Assembly (NCBI GenBank): GCA_015059805.1
Contig: SUZO01000026.1
Coordinates: 1-33,889, forward strand
Origin: Rikenellaceae bacterium
GTDB taxonomy: Bacteria; Bacteroidota; Bacteroidia; Bacteroidales; Rikenellaceae
Direction: 5' to 3'
DNA length: 33,889 nucleotides
The notes under the pieces were generated by a model, which worked only from the letters and a program-made list of their open reading frames with translations, had not been told where the DNA came from and made no database searches. A program made the position numbers and the translations under genes. Positions 25,419-33,171 of this stretch are shown here, piece by piece. Position 1 is the stretch's first letter. Every line of letters starts with the position of its first letter.

Positions 25419-25426
25419 TACCTTTG
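25419..25426 (+). promoter_or_regulatory. Bacteroidota -7 element for pgi
   Basis: TACCTTTG matches TAnnTTTG and lies 47 bp before the pgi ATG. No clear -33 TTTG is seen, only T-rich sequence. It is divergent from the mreB promoter, with about 57 bp between the two -7 elements. Confidence 0.6.
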
Positions 25427-25473
25427 GAGTGCTTTTAGATAAACACATATAACTATATAATAAACATCAATTT

Positions 25474-26805
25474 ATGGAACTAATCAAGCTTGATACCCGT
25501 TGTGCTGGTATCGAAATTACAGAGGAAATTAAGCGCGAGGCTATCGCTGCAAATGAACTGCTACACGCAGGTGAGGGTAAGGGTAACGACTTCCTCGGTT
25601 GGATAACACTGCCTTCAGAGATTGATGATGCTCACCTTGCTGCTATCAACGCTCAGGCAGCTAAGCTCCGTGAGGTTGCCGAGGTGGTTATCTGCATCGG
25701 CATTGGCGGCTCATACCTCGGTGCTAAGGCTGTTATTGATGCTATGACAAACTCGTTTGAGCTTCTGCATAAGAGTCATAAGAATCCTATCGTTCTTTTC
25801 GCTGGTCAGAATATCTCTGAGGACTATCTTGGTGAGATGATGGAGGCACTTAAGGATTATTCTATCGCCACTATCGTCGCTTCAAAGTCTGGTACTACTA
25901 CCGAGCCAGCTATCGCCTTCCGCATCGTTAAGGAGGAGATTGAGCGTCGCTATGGCAAGGAGGATGCTAAGAATCGTATCGTCGCTATTACCGACAAGTC
26001 TCGTGGCGCACTTAAGACCCTGGCAACTCAGGAGGGCTACCCTACATTTGTTATTCCAGACAACGTAGGTGGTCGCTTCTCTGTGCTCTCGCCTGTAGGT
26101 CTGCTCCCACTGGCTGTGGGTGGTGTGGATATCGCTAAGCTCGTAGCTGGTGCAAAGGCTGTAGAGCAGGCTACTAAGGCTGGCACTGCTTATGAGGATA
26201 ATATCTCTGCTCAGTATGCCGCTGTTCGTAACGCACTCTATCGCGCAGGTAAGAAGATTGAGATTCTCGGCTCATACGAGCCCAAGCTCGTAAATATCAA
26301 CGAGTGGTGGAAGCAGCTCTATGGTGAGAGCGAGGGTAAGGATGGTAAGGGTATCTACCCAGCCTCTGTAACCCTTACTGCCGACCTCCACTCTATGGGT
26401 CAGTATATCCAGGATGGCGAGCGCACACTCTTTGAGACTATTATCTCTGTTGCCGCTCCAAAGTACGAGGTTCGCGTATGCTCTGATGAGGAGAACCTTG
26501 ACGGTCTGAACTACCTCGCTGGTCGCCGCCTGAGCGATATTAACAGCATGGCTGAACTCGGCGTTAAGATTGCCCACGTAGATGGCGGAGTGCCTAACCT
26601 GCGCGTTGAAATCCCAGAGATTAACGAGCTTACCCTCGGCGCCCTGATCTACTTCTTCGAGAAGGCTTGCGGTATCAGCGGATATATGCTCGGCGTAAAC
26701 CCATTCGACCAGCCAGGCGTTGAGGCTTATAAGAAGAATATGTTCGCCCTGCTCGAAAAACCAGGCTACGAGGAGCAGACAGCAGCTATCAAAGCTCGCC
26801 TGTAA
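25474..26805 (+). CDS. pgi: Glucose-6-phosphate isomerase
   Basis: This 443-residue cytoplasmic enzyme interconverts glucose-6-phosphate and fructose-6-phosphate. The two family signatures are present: [19 protein letters not shown] in the middle and the C-terminal block [20 protein letters not shown]. The sugar-phosphate-binding SKSGTTTEP motif is also seen. Length fits the short bacterial form of the enzyme, compared with about 550 residues in E. coli. It is apparently monocistronic, starting at ATG 25474 after a -7 element. Confidence 0.97.
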   Translation: MELIKLDTRCAGIEITEEIKREAIAANELLHAGEGKGNDFLGWITLPSEIDDAHLAAINAQAAKLREVAEVVICIGIGGSYLGAKAVIDAMTNSFELLHKSHKNPIVLFAGQNISEDYLGEMMEALKDYSIATIVASKSGTTTEPAIAFRIVKEEIERRYGKEDAKNRIVAITDKSRGALKTLATQEGYPTFVIPDNVGGRFSVLSPVGLLPLAVGGVDIAKLVAGAKAVEQATKAGTAYEDNISAQYAAVRNALYRAGKKIEILGSYEPKLVNINEWWKQLYGESEGKDGKGIYPASVTLTADLHSMGQYIQDGERTLFETIISVAAPKYEVRVCSDEENLDGLNYLAGRRLSDINSMAELGVKIAHVDGGVPNLRVEIPEINELTLGALIYFFEKACGISGYMLGVNPFDQPGVEAYKKNMFALLEKPGYEEQTAAIKARL

Positions 26806-26811
26806 CCCTGA

Positions 26812-26837
26812 CTACGCAGCACGGCTACGCAGTACGG
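26812..26837. repeat. 13-bp tandem duplication
   Basis: CTACGCAGCACGG is followed directly by CTACGCAGTACGG, one mismatch in 13. It begins six bases after the pgi stop codon. Confidence 0.8.
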
Positions 26838-26849
26838 CTGACGCGAACT

Positions 26850-26876
26850 GCCCGCTTTTTCGCGAAAAAGCAGGGC
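26850..26876. terminator. Hairpin after pgi, possible terminator
   Basis: GCCC-GCTTTTT pairs with AAAAAGC-A-GGGC around a CGCG loop, giving an 11-bp stem with one bulged A. There is no T tract after the stem on either strand, so termination here is uncertain. The stronger candidate is at 27231-27282. Confidence 0.4.
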
Positions 26877-26922
26877 GTGCAAAAAGCTCTTGGCAAAACT
26901 CCGTTTTGCTTCTATGCTGATG

Positions 26923-27042
26923 CGGATTTAGGGTAACTCTGCGAGTTATTGAAACAAAAAATATCCACCTTTGGTTTCAAGCAAGCTTGACCTTTGGTGG
27001 ATATTTTCTCTTTCACTGCCTTGCGGCAGCAACCTAAATCCG
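26923..27042. repeat. 120-bp block foldable into a four-way junction
   Basis: The ends are a perfect 10-bp inverted repeat (CGGATTTAGG at 26923-26932, CCTAAATCCG at 27033-27042). Inside are three separate hairpins. The first is TAACTC/GAGTTA with a TGC loop (26934-26948). The second is a long arm with a 12-bp outer stem AAAATATCCACC/GGTGGATATTTT (26958-26969, 26996-27007) and an inner stem (26973-26992). The third is CTGCC/GGCAG with a TTGC loop (27016-27029). The arms are non-overlapping and nested within the terminal repeat. It could be a structured RNA, a MITE-like element or a palindromic protein-binding site. Confidence 0.6.
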
Positions 27043-27230
27043 AATAAACACTTTCAGACGAAGTCTGTACCGCTGAAAAGCCAACGCCGCGATTAAGCCG
27101 AGAGCAGAGACTGCTTGCAGGCTTTGCCGAGGCGGAGCGGTGAAGGGTCACCGAAGGTGAGCCAACGGCTAATGGCTAACAGCTAATAGCCACTTTTGTC
27201 GTCAGAGTGGTGCATTTACCACGCTCAATG

Positions 27231-27282
27231 AAAAATGCCTGCGCAGGATAGTACCAAATAGTACAGCCCAGCAGGCATTTTT
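27231..27282. terminator. Bidirectional terminator between pgi and the dksA-like gene
   Basis: AAAAATGCCTGC (27231-27242) pairs with GCAGGCATTTTT (27271-27282), enclosing an inner GTACC/AGTAC stem. The stem is followed by T's on the + strand and by T's on the minus strand, so it can end both convergent transcripts. A further hairpin (AGCGGCA/TGCCGCT, 27287-27307) lies between it and the minus-strand gene. Confidence 0.82.
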
Positions 27283-27321
27283 TATTAGCGGCAGGAAATG
27301 TGCCGCTATAACGACAAAAAA

Positions 27322-27705
27322 CTATTTGCGAGCCTCTTTAGCCTCAATACACTCTGTAGCGTGAGGTACGCGGAGCAGGCGCTCACGTGGAATAAGTTTT
27401 CCAGTAGTCTTGCAAATGCCGTAGGTCTTATGTTCAATACGGATAAGAGCCAACTCAAGGTTCTTGATAAACTTAAGCTGGTGAGCTGCGAGGCGTTCTA
27501 TCTCCTCCTTAGAGAGGGTCATTGCACCCTCCTCTAACACCTTGAAGGTTGGCGAGGTATCCTCGGTATCATTGTCAGCCGAGCGAGTTATGGAGGCGCG
27601 CAGCTGCTCATAGTCACTTCGTGCCACCTCTAATTTCTCCAGAATGAGCGCCTTGAACTCGGCTAGCTCGGCGTCACTATATCTGGTTCTAATATTCTCT
27701 GCCAT
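27322..27705 (-). CDS. DksA/TraR-family RNA polymerase-binding regulator
   Basis: This encodes 127 residues from the ATG at 27705. A TTG at 27729 is in frame but lies inside the promoter -7 element, so it is rejected. The N-terminal part is a helical coiled coil with an acidic tip (DNDTED, residues 44-49). The C-terminal part has the family segment YGICKTTGKLIPRERLLRVP. The zinc-finger positions are degenerate: only C98 and C119 remain, one cysteine per expected pair. Members of this family bind the RNA polymerase secondary channel and alter initiation with ppGpp. Whether this protein still binds zinc or ppGpp cannot be read from the sequence. It is monocistronic. Confidence 0.88.
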   Translation of the reverse strand: MAENIRTRYSDAELAEFKALILEKLEVARSDYEQLRASITRSADNDTEDTSPTFKVLEEGAMTLSKEEIERLAAHQLKFIKNLELALIRIEHKTYGICKTTGKLIPRERLLRVPHATECIEAKEARK

Positions 27706-27726
27706 AGTTTTAAGGTTTTGTTTTAC

Positions 27727-27758
27727 CAAAGATAATAATAATTATCTACACTTACAAA
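27727..27758 (-). promoter_or_regulatory. Promoter of the dksA-like gene
   Basis: On the minus strand, TTTG (27755-27758), a 20-bp spacer and TATCTTTG (27727-27734) match the Bacteroidota consensus. The leader to the ATG at 27705 is about 15 nt. This placement fixes the start codon. Confidence 0.75.
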
Positions 27759-27798
27759 TTTTTTGCCTATTTTGTTAAACCATGCAGGGCGCTGCGCA

Positions 27799-27841
27799 TA
27801 AAAAAGAGTGGCGGATAGTACTTGGTTGTACCACCGCCACT
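27799..27841 (-). terminator. Terminator of the alpha-oxoamine synthase gene
   Basis: On the minus strand, AGTGGCGG (27834-27841) pairs with CCGCCACT (27807-27814), with an inner GTAC/GTAC pairing, then CTTTTTTA. A second small hairpin (GTGCC/GGCAC, 27855-27870) sits just before it. Confidence 0.85.
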
Positions 27842-27884
27842 GGTTTTAATAGATGTGCCGTAGGTGGCACGCTATCAAGTAAAA

Positions 27885-29156
27885 TTATCTTACCTTGAAC
27901 TCTGGGTCTGCCTTCATAGGGATAGGCATTGAGCTGTAATAGCCAGACTCAAACTTATCACGAACAGCCTTAAATGCGTTGATTGTGTACTCAACGTCCT
28001 CCATTGTATGAGCTGCGGTAGGGATTACGCGCAGGATAATCTCACCCTTAGGGATTACTGGGTAGATTACGATAGAGCAGAATACGCCGTAGTTCTCACG
28101 AAGGTCTACGATAAGGTTTGTGCCCTCCTCATTTCCGCCCTTCATATATACAGGGGTTACAGGTGACTGAGTAACGCCAATCTCAAAGCCGTTAGCCTTA
28201 AGACCGCTCTGCAGTGCGCGGGTAATCTCCCACAGCTTCTCCTGATACTCAGGGTGGTTGCGGATAAGCTCAAGACGCTTCAGAGCGCCAATAACCATTG
28301 GCATTGGCAGTGACTTAGCATAGAGCTGAGAACGCATATTATAGCGGAAGAGGTTGATAAGCCAGCGTGGACCAGAGACAAATGCGCCGATACCAGCCAT
28401 AGATTTAGCAAATGTATTGAAGAGCACATCTACGCCATCAACAACGCCGAAGTGAGCTGCAGTACCGCGACCGCCAGGACCCATAGTACCGAAGCCGTGA
28501 GCGTCATCAACAAGCAGACGGAAGTTAAAGTCCTTCTTTGCCTTCACGATAACATCGAGGAAGCCCAGGTCGCCCTTCATACCGAATACACCCTCAGTAA
28601 TTACAAGTACGCCACCCCTCTGCTGCTCAGCAAGGTCAGTAGCGTGCTGGAGCTGAAGACGAAGAGAAGCCTCGTCGTTGTGTGCATATACAAAACGCTT
28701 ACCCTTGTGTAGGCGCAGACCGTCAATGATACAAGCGTGAGCCTCAGCATCATAAACAACAACGTCGCGGGGTGTAAGCAGACAGTCAATAATAGAGATC
28801 ATGCCCTGATAGCCGAAGTTAAGTAGGAAGGCATCCTCCTTACCAACAAACTCAGCCAACTCGCGCTCAAGCTGCTCATGGTACTTAGTCTGACCACTCA
28901 TCATACGAGCACCCATTGGGGCTGCCATACCAAACTCTGCCGCACCTGCAGCATCAGCCTTACGAACCTCAGGGTGGTTTGCAAGACCGAGATAGTTGTT
29001 AAGGCTCCAGTTGAGCATCATCTTGCCACGGAAGCGCATGTGAGGTCCAATCTCACCCTCAAGCTTTGGGAAAGCGAAATAACCATGTACATTCTGCATG
29101 TACTGACCAATAGGTCCGCCTGTGTTTTTTTCAAGGCGCTCAAAAATATCTACCAT
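27885..29156 (-). CDS. Alpha-oxoamine synthase family PLP-dependent acyltransferase
   Basis: This 423-residue cytoplasmic enzyme belongs to the fold-type I PLP family that includes 8-amino-7-oxononanoate synthase, 2-amino-3-ketobutyrate CoA ligase and serine palmitoyltransferase. It condenses an acyl-CoA with an amino acid. Key residues: H140 (EAHACIIDG, cofactor stacking), D217-D-A-H220 (pyridine-nitrogen and substrate contacts), and the Schiff-base lysine K251 in NTFAKSMAGIGAF. The N-terminal 45 residues extend beyond the minimal fold. The exact substrate cannot be told. No biotin or threonine-degradation gene is adjacent, so a role in sphingolipid-type base synthesis or another acyl-amino-ketone is open. 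Transcription likely starts from a -7 element at 29197-29204. Confidence 0.85.
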   Translation of the reverse strand: MVDIFERLEKNTGGPIGQYMQNVHGYFAFPKLEGEIGPHMRFRGKMMLNWSLNNYLGLANHPEVRKADAAGAAEFGMAAPMGARMMSGQTKYHEQLERELAEFVGKEDAFLLNFGYQGMISIIDCLLTPRDVVVYDAEAHACIIDGLRLHKGKRFVYAHNDEASLRLQLQHATDLAEQQRGGVLVITEGVFGMKGDLGFLDVIVKAKKDFNFRLLVDDAHGFGTMGPGGRGTAAHFGVVDGVDVLFNTFAKSMAGIGAFVSGPRWLINLFRYNMRSQLYAKSLPMPMVIGALKRLELIRNHPEYQEKLWEITRALQSGLKANGFEIGVTQSPVTPVYMKGGNEEGTNLIVDLRENYGVFCSIVIYPVIPKGEIILRVIPTAAHTMEDVEYTINAFKAVRDKFESGYYSSMPIPMKADPEFKVR

Positions 29157-29196
29157 ATTGCAATATAAATTATTGTGTTTTTGACATTAAGTATCG

Positions 29197-29204
29197 CAAA
29201 GGTA
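29197..29204 (-). promoter_or_regulatory. Bacteroidota -7 element for the alpha-oxoamine synthase gene
   Basis: The minus strand reads TACCTTTG, 40 bp upstream of the ATG. No clear -33 TTTG is seen at the expected spacing. Confidence 0.55.
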
Positions 29205-29331
29205 ATAAATTATTTGGAACATTGTATCGTAAAAGTACCTATTTTTCACACTCTGCCACCATATATATAATATAGGTATATCATGAAAAGAGAGAAATTT
29301 GCATTTTTTTTAACAAAAATTGCTCAGACTC
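29205..29331. other. AT-rich gap upstream of the tRNA promoters
   Basis: Together with the flanking promoters, this forms a gap of about 340 bp between the start of the minus-strand synthase gene and tRNA-Thr. It is very AT-rich, with a TATATATAATATA run near 29260-29275. No gene or strong hairpin is seen. Confidence 0.6.
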
Positions 29332-29362
29332 TTTCATTTTTCATAAAACTATTTTATCTTTG
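29332..29362 (+). promoter_or_regulatory. Distal promoter (P1) of the tRNA-tuf cluster
   Basis: TTTC (29332-29335, one mismatch to TTTG), a 19-bp spacer and TATCTTTG (29355-29362) fit the Bacteroidota consensus. Transcripts from here would include a roughly 125-nt leader before tRNA-Thr. Confidence 0.65.
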
Positions 29363-29443
29363 CACTCGATTTTGCGACTCAAGCAGTTGAAGGGTTGTTA
29401 AAATCGGGTTCTTTGACGGAAAGTAAAAAAAAGTGCGAAAAAT

Positions 29444-29474
29444 TTTGCAGATTAAAAATTTTAGTCTATCTTTG
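29444..29474 (+). promoter_or_regulatory. Proximal promoter (P2) of the tRNA-tuf cluster
   Basis: TTTG (29444-29447), a 19-bp spacer and TATCTTTG (29467-29474) are a perfect consensus match. AAAAATTTT occurs twice (29438-29446 and 29454-29462) around the -33 element. The expected start is about 20 nt before tRNA-Thr. Confidence 0.85.
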
Positions 29475-29497
29475 CACCGCGGTTGGGGAATACATCT

Positions 29498-29571
29498 GCC
29501 GATGTAGCTCAGTTGGCCAGAGCAGCTGATTTGTAATCAGCTGGTCGGGGGTTCGAATCCCTCCATCGGCT
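29498..29571 (+). tRNA. tRNA-Thr (anticodon TGT)
   Basis: The acceptor stem GCCGATG/CATCGGC, anticodon stem GCTGA/TCAGC with loop TTTGTAA, and T-arm GGTTCGAATCC are all visible in 74 nt. The anticodon TGT reads ACA. CCA is not encoded. Confidence 0.95.
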
Positions 29572-29591
29572 CTAAAACAACTCCAACCAAC

Positions 29592-29674
29592 GGGAAGATA
29601 CCAGAGTGGCCAAATGGGGCAGACTGTAAATCTGCTGGTTTTTACCTTCGGTGGTTCGAATCCATCTCTTCCCA
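29592..29674 (+). tRNA. tRNA-Tyr (anticodon GTA)
   Basis: The acceptor stem GGGAAGA/TCTTCCC, anticodon stem GCAGA/TCTGC with loop CTGTAAA, and a long variable arm (class II) make an 83-nt gene. The anticodon is GTA. CCA is not encoded. Confidence 0.95.
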
Positions 29675-29709
29675 CTAAGTAGCGGGCGAAGCGCATGCGC
29701 ATTTTACTT

Positions 29710-29782
29710 GCGGAAGTAGCTCAGTTGATAGAGCATCAGCCTTCCAAGCTGAGGGTCGCGAGTTTGAGCCTCGTCTTCCGCT
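29710..29782 (+). tRNA. tRNA-Gly (anticodon TCC)
   Basis: The acceptor stem GCGGAAG/CTTCCGC and anticodon stem TCAGC/GCTGA with loop CTTCCAA are visible in 73 nt. The anticodon TCC reads GGA and GGG. The T loop has TTTGAGC in place of the usual TTCGAAT/C, a small oddity that still permits a normal arm. CCA is not encoded. Confidence 0.94.
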
Positions 29783-29790
29783 CAATGTTT

Positions 29791-29818
29791 GCAATACACC
29801 TTATAGAAGGTGTATTGC
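29791..29818 (+). other. Perfect stem-loop between tRNA-Gly and tuf
   Basis: A 12-bp perfect stem (GCAATACACCTT with AAGGTGTATTGC) closes an ATAG loop. No T tract follows, so it probably separates tRNA processing from the tuf mRNA, or stabilises the tuf mRNA 5' end, rather than ending transcription. Confidence 0.6.
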
Positions 29819-29890
29819 TTGCATAGTATAAAAGAAACCTTAAAACAAAATATAAAAGTAACTTTTTAAAAACTTAATAATTTTACAGCT

Positions 29891-31075
29891 ATGGCAAAAG
29901 AAAAATTTGACCGCTCGAAACCGCACGTAAACATCGGTACTATCGGTCACGTAGACCACGGTAAGACTACTCTTACTGCTGCTATCACAACCGTTCTTGC
30001 AAAGAAGGGTCTCTCTGAGCTTCGTTCATTCGACTCTATCGATAACGCACCTGAGGAGAAGGAGCGTGGTATCACCATCAACACTTCACACGTAGAGTAT
30101 CAGACTGCAGGTCGTCACTACGCTCACGTAGACTGCCCAGGTCACGCCGACTATGTAAAGAACATGGTTACCGGTGCTGCTCAGATGGACGGTGCTATCC
30201 TCGTAGTTGCTGCTACTGATGGTCCTATGCCTCAGACAAACGAGCACGTTCTTCTTGCAAAGCAGGTAAACGTTCCTAAGATCGTTGTTTTCCTCAACAA
30301 GTGTGATATGGTTGACGATGCAGAGATGCTTGACCTCGTTGAGATGGAGGTTCGTGATCTTCTTGCAAAGTATGACTTTGATGAGGATTGCCCAATCATC
30401 CGCGGTTCTGCACTCGGTGGTCTGAATGGTGAGCCACAGTGGGAGGAGAAGATTATGGAGCTCATGAACAGCGTTGATGAGTACATTCCAATCCCAGCAC
30501 GTGAGAACGAGAAGCCATTCCTTATGCCAGTTGAGGACGTATTCTCAATCACAGGTCGTGGTACTGTAGTAACAGGTCGTATCGAGACAGGTATTATCCA
30601 CGTTGGTGATCCAGTTGAGATCGTAGGTCTTGGTGAGAAGTCAATGAACTCTACTTGTACCGGTGTTGAGATGTTCCGTAAGCTCCTCGATGAGGGTGAG
30701 GCTGGTGATAACGTAGGTCTTCTTCTCCGTGGTATTGACAAGAAGGAGGTTAAGCGTGGTATGGTTGTAGCTAAGCCAGGTTCTATTAAGCCACACACCA
30801 AGTTCACCGCTGAGGTTTATATCCTCAAGAAGGAGGAGGGTGGTCGTCACACTCCATTCCACAACAAGTATCGTCCTCAGTTCTACCTCCGTACAATGGA
30901 CGTAACCGGTGAGGTTGCTCTTCCAGAGGGCGTAGACATGGTAATGCCAGGTGACCACGTAACTATCACTGTTACTCTTATCTATCCTGTAGCTATCAAC
31001 GAGGGTCTGCGTTTCGCAATCCGTGAGGGTGGTCGTACAGTAGGTGCTGGTCAGGTACTTGCAATCGTTGAGTAA
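29891..31075 (+). CDS. tuf: Elongation factor Tu
   Basis: This 394-residue GTPase delivers aminoacyl-tRNA to the ribosome. GTP-binding motifs are seen: GHVDHGKT near residues 18-25 (G1), RGITI (G2), DCPGH (G3), NKCD (G4) and the SAL motif (G5), followed by the two beta-barrel domains. Length is standard. It sits between tRNA-Gly and tRNA-Trp in the cluster. No Shine-Dalgarno is seen before the ATG; the leader is A/T-rich. Confidence 0.99.
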   Translation: MAKEKFDRSKPHVNIGTIGHVDHGKTTLTAAITTVLAKKGLSELRSFDSIDNAPEEKERGITINTSHVEYQTAGRHYAHVDCPGHADYVKNMVTGAAQMDGAILVVAATDGPMPQTNEHVLLAKQVNVPKIVVFLNKCDMVDDAEMLDLVEMEVRDLLAKYDFDEDCPIIRGSALGGLNGEPQWEEKIMELMNSVDEYIPIPARENEKPFLMPVEDVFSITGRGTVVTGRIETGIIHVGDPVEIVGLGEKSMNSTCTGVEMFRKLLDEGEAGDNVGLLLRGIDKKEVKRGMVVAKPGSIKPHTKFTAEVYILKKEEGGRHTPFHNKYRPQFYLRTMDVTGEVALPEGVDMVMPGDHVTITVTLIYPVAINEGLRFAIREGGRTVGAGQVLAIVE

Positions 31076-31092
31076 TTAAACTTGACAACATA

Positions 31093-31113
31093 GGGAGAGG
31101 TTTTTCCTCTCCC
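31093..31113 (+). other. Hairpin between tuf and tRNA-Trp
   Basis: GGGAGAGG pairs with CCTCTCCC around a five-T loop. Only CACTTT follows, six bases before the tRNA, so it is more likely an mRNA 3'-end or processing structure than a full terminator. Confidence 0.55.
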
Positions 31114-31118
31114 ACTTT

Positions 31119-31189
31119 AGGAGCATAGTTCAAGGGTAGAATAGCGGTCTCCAAAACCGTTGATGGGAGTTCGAATCTCTCTGCTCCTG
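31119..31189 (+). tRNA. tRNA-Trp (anticodon CCA)
   Basis: The acceptor stem AGGAGCA/TGCTCCT with discriminator G, and the anticodon stem GCGGT/ACCGT with loop CTCCAAA, are visible in 71 nt. Position between tuf and secE is typical for Bacteroidota. Confidence 0.95.
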
Positions 31190-31213
31190 CTTAAGATAAA
31201 AGAGTAAAAGACT

Positions 31214-31408
31214 ATGGGATATATTAAAGACTCATACAAAGAGTTAGTAGAGAAGGTTAGCTGGCCTTCTTTTGCTCAGTTACAAAGTTCAACAATTGTG
31301 GTAATGGTCGCATCACTGATCTTTGCCATTATTGTTCTTGTTATGGATGTTTCGTTTGAGACCATTATGCAGGGAATCTACAAGTTCCTCGGTAATTTAG
31401 GTCAGTAA
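31214..31408 (+). CDS. secE: Preprotein translocase subunit SecE
   Basis: This 64-residue, single-helix form of SecE has the amphipathic motif ELVEKVSWPS followed by one membrane segment (about 27-46). It clamps SecY in the SecYEG channel. The short one-helix form is normal outside gamma-proteobacteria. It lies 12 bp before nusG. Confidence 0.96.
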   Translation: MGYIKDSYKELVEKVSWPSFAQLQSSTIVVMVASLIFAIIVLVMDVSFETIMQGIYKFLGNLGQ

Positions 31409-31420
31409 TAGTTACAAGCA

Positions 31421-31987
31421 ATGAGCGAAACAAAGAAGGAGAGGGCGTGGTATGTAGTTCGCGCAATCGGCGGCAAGGAGCATAAGGTTAAAGAGTACCT
31501 TGATGCGGAGATTCGTCGTAACGGATTGCAAGAGCAGATATCCCAGGTACTTATTCCTACAGAGAAGGTCTATACCATTCGCAACGGAAAGAAGGTCTCA
31601 AAGGAGAGAGTCTCTTATCCGGGTTATGTGTTGGTAGAGGCTATTTTAGACGGACAAATTCCATATATCATTCGCAATACGCCAAACGTACTCGGTTTCC
31701 TTGGTGATACTAAGGAAGAGAGCCGCAAACTAATTGCAACCCCTCTACGTCCACAAGAGGTAAGTCGCATTTTAGGTCGCGTCGATGAGTTGAGTGAGGC
31801 GGAAGAGGAACAGGAGATACCGTACGTTGTTGGCGAGACCGTAAAGGTTACAGATGGTCCATTCTCAAGCTTCCAAGGTACCATTGAGAGTGTCAATAGC
31901 GAGGCGCGTAAGCTTGTTGTTTCGGTGAAGATATTTGGTCGCAAGACTCCAATGGAGTTGAGCTTCACACAAGTAGAAAAAGAATAA
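31421..31987 (+). CDS. nusG: Transcription elongation/antitermination factor NusG
   Basis: This 188-residue protein has the N-terminal NGN domain ([27 protein letters not shown]) that binds the RNA polymerase clamp. The C-terminal KOW domain ([22 protein letters not shown]) contacts Rho or ribosomal protein S10. It couples transcription with translation and lies in the secE-nusG-rplK order common to bacteria. Confidence 0.98.
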   Translation: MSETKKERAWYVVRAIGGKEHKVKEYLDAEIRRNGLQEQISQVLIPTEKVYTIRNGKKVSKERVSYPGYVLVEAILDGQIPYIIRNTPNVLGFLGDTKEESRKLIATPLRPQEVSRILGRVDELSEAEEEQEIPYVVGETVKVTDGPFSSFQGTIESVNSEARKLVVSVKIFGRKTPMELSFTQVEKE

Positions 31988-32003
31988 TAAACCAAGGAAA
32001 ATT

Positions 32004-32444
32004 ATGGCAAAAGAGGTTGCTGCATTTATTAAGTTGCAGATCAAAGGTGGTGCTGCCAACCCTTCACCTCCGGTAGGTCCAGCATTGGGTTCTAAGGGAG
32101 TCAATATTATGGACTTCTGTAAGCAGTTCAATGCTCGTACACAGGACAAGGCGGGAAAGGTTCTCCCAGTCATCATCACAGTTTATAGCGATAAGTCTTT
32201 CGATTTCATCGTAAAACAGCCACCGGTAGCCGTTCAGCTCAAGGAAGCTGCAAAGATCAAGTCCGGTTCCGCACAGCCTAACCGCTCTAAGGTCGGAGAG
32301 GTAACATGGGAGCAGGTTGCAGAGATTGCAAAGGATAAGATGCCTGATCTTAACTGCTTCACTATTGAGGCTGCAATGCGTATGATTGCTGGTACTGCAC
32401 GCAGTATGGGTATCAACGTAGTTGGTGAATTTCCTAACGCGTAA
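32004..32444 (+). CDS. rplK: Ribosomal protein L11
   Basis: This 146-residue protein has the N-terminal glycine/proline-rich segment ([18 protein letters not shown]) and a C-terminal 23S-binding domain. It forms the GTPase-associated stalk base and is needed for stringent-response sensing by RelA. A weak AAGGA precedes the ATG. The gap to rplA is 13 bp. Confidence 0.98.
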   Translation: MAKEVAAFIKLQIKGGAANPSPPVGPALGSKGVNIMDFCKQFNARTQDKAGKVLPVIITVYSDKSFDFIVKQPPVAVQLKEAAKIKSGSAQPNRSKVGEVTWEQVAEIAKDKMPDLNCFTIEAAMRMIAGTARSMGINVVGEFPNA

Positions 32445-32457
32445 TTAAATTACAAAG

Positions 32458-33156
32458 ATGAGTAAGTTGACAAAAAATCAAAAGATTGCCTACGCAAAGA
32501 TTGAGCCAAACAAGGCTTACAAGCTCGGTGAGGCTGCCGCTCTTCTGAAGGAAATCACCTTTACAAAGTTTGATGCTTCAGTAGATATTGACGTGCGTTT
32601 AGGCGTTGACCCTCGTAAAGCTAACCAGATGGTTCGTGGCGTTGTAACTCTCCCTCACGGAACAGGTAAGGTAGTACGAGTTCTCGTACTCTGTACACCT
32701 GAGAAGGAGGCAGAGGCACAGGCTGCAGGAGCCGATTTCGTAGGTTTGGATGAGTATGTAGACAAGATCAAGTCTGGTTGGACTGATGTAGACGTAATCA
32801 TCTGTACACCTAACGTTATGGGTAAGGTAGGTGCGCTCGGTCGTATCCTCGGTCCTCGCGGTCTTATGCCAAACCCTAAGACTGGTACAGTTACTATGGA
32901 GGTCGGCAAAGCTGTACAGGATGTGAAGGCCGGTAAGATTGACTTTAAGGTTGATAAGTACGGTATCGTTCACACCTCTATCGGTAAGGTTTCATTCACC
33001 GCTGAGCAGATCGAGGAGAATGCTCGTGAGGTAATGAGCACCATTATCAAACTCAAACCATCCGCTGCAAAGGGTACTTATGTTCAGAGCATCTATCTCT
33101 CAACAACAATGAGCCCAGGCGTACAGGTTGATCCAAAATCAGTAGAAACAAAATAA
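32458..33156 (+). CDS. rplA: Ribosomal protein L1
   Basis: This 232-residue protein contains the family signature around [18 protein letters not shown]. It binds 23S rRNA at the mobile L1 stalk and, in other bacteria, represses its own rplK-rplA mRNA. It is complete, with the stop codon 15 bp before rplJ. Confidence 0.98.
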   Translation: MSKLTKNQKIAYAKIEPNKAYKLGEAAALLKEITFTKFDASVDIDVRLGVDPRKANQMVRGVVTLPHGTGKVVRVLVLCTPEKEAEAQAAGADFVGLDEYVDKIKSGWTDVDVIICTPNVMGKVGALGRILGPRGLMPNPKTGTVTMEVGKAVQDVKAGKIDFKVDKYGIVHTSIGKVSFTAEQIEENAREVMSTIIKLKPSAAKGTYVQSIYLSTTMSPGVQVDPKSVETK

Positions 33157-33164
33157 AAGGAGGA
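33157..33164 (+). promoter_or_regulatory. Strong Shine-Dalgarno for rplJ
   Basis: AAGGAGGA lies with its GGAGG ending 8 bases before the rplJ ATG, which is canonical spacing. None of the other start sites in this window carries a comparable site; most have only A/T-rich leaders. The 15-bp rplA-rplJ gap is too short for the usual L10-binding leader. Confidence 0.85.
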
Positions 33165-33171
33165 TTGAACA

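Larger units (their letters stand above)
26806..27230. other. Hairpin-dense non-coding region downstream of pgi
   Basis: No convincing gene is seen. In order the region holds a 13-bp tandem duplication (26812-26824 and 26825-26837, 12 of 13 identical), a GCCC-GCTTTTT hairpin (26850-26876), a GCAAAAC/GTTTTGC hairpin (26893-26909) and the four-way-junction block (26923-27042). Next come a CAGAC/GTCTG hairpin (27055-27067), alternating GGTGA/TCACC/GGTGA arms (27139-27160), and a GTGGT/ACCAC hairpin (27207-27222). The density of inverted repeats exceeds what one terminator needs. Confidence 0.7.

Noticed and set aside
26912..27151. 79-codon minus-strand frame in the gap after pgi
   Set aside because: It runs through several hairpins, has unusual composition and has no recognisable motif. 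It is treated as non-coding.
27706..27729. Longer start (TTG 27729) for the DksA-like protein
   Set aside because: The TTG is part of the TATCTTTG -7 element, so it cannot be in the mRNA.
29498..29782. tRNA cluster as an integration site for a mobile element
   Set aside because: No integrase, no repeated tRNA 3' end and no foreign DNA is seen next to any tRNA here.
31093..31113. Terminator between tuf and tRNA-Trp
   Set aside because: No T tract follows the stem, and the tRNA and secE-nusG genes directly downstream have no separate promoter in view.
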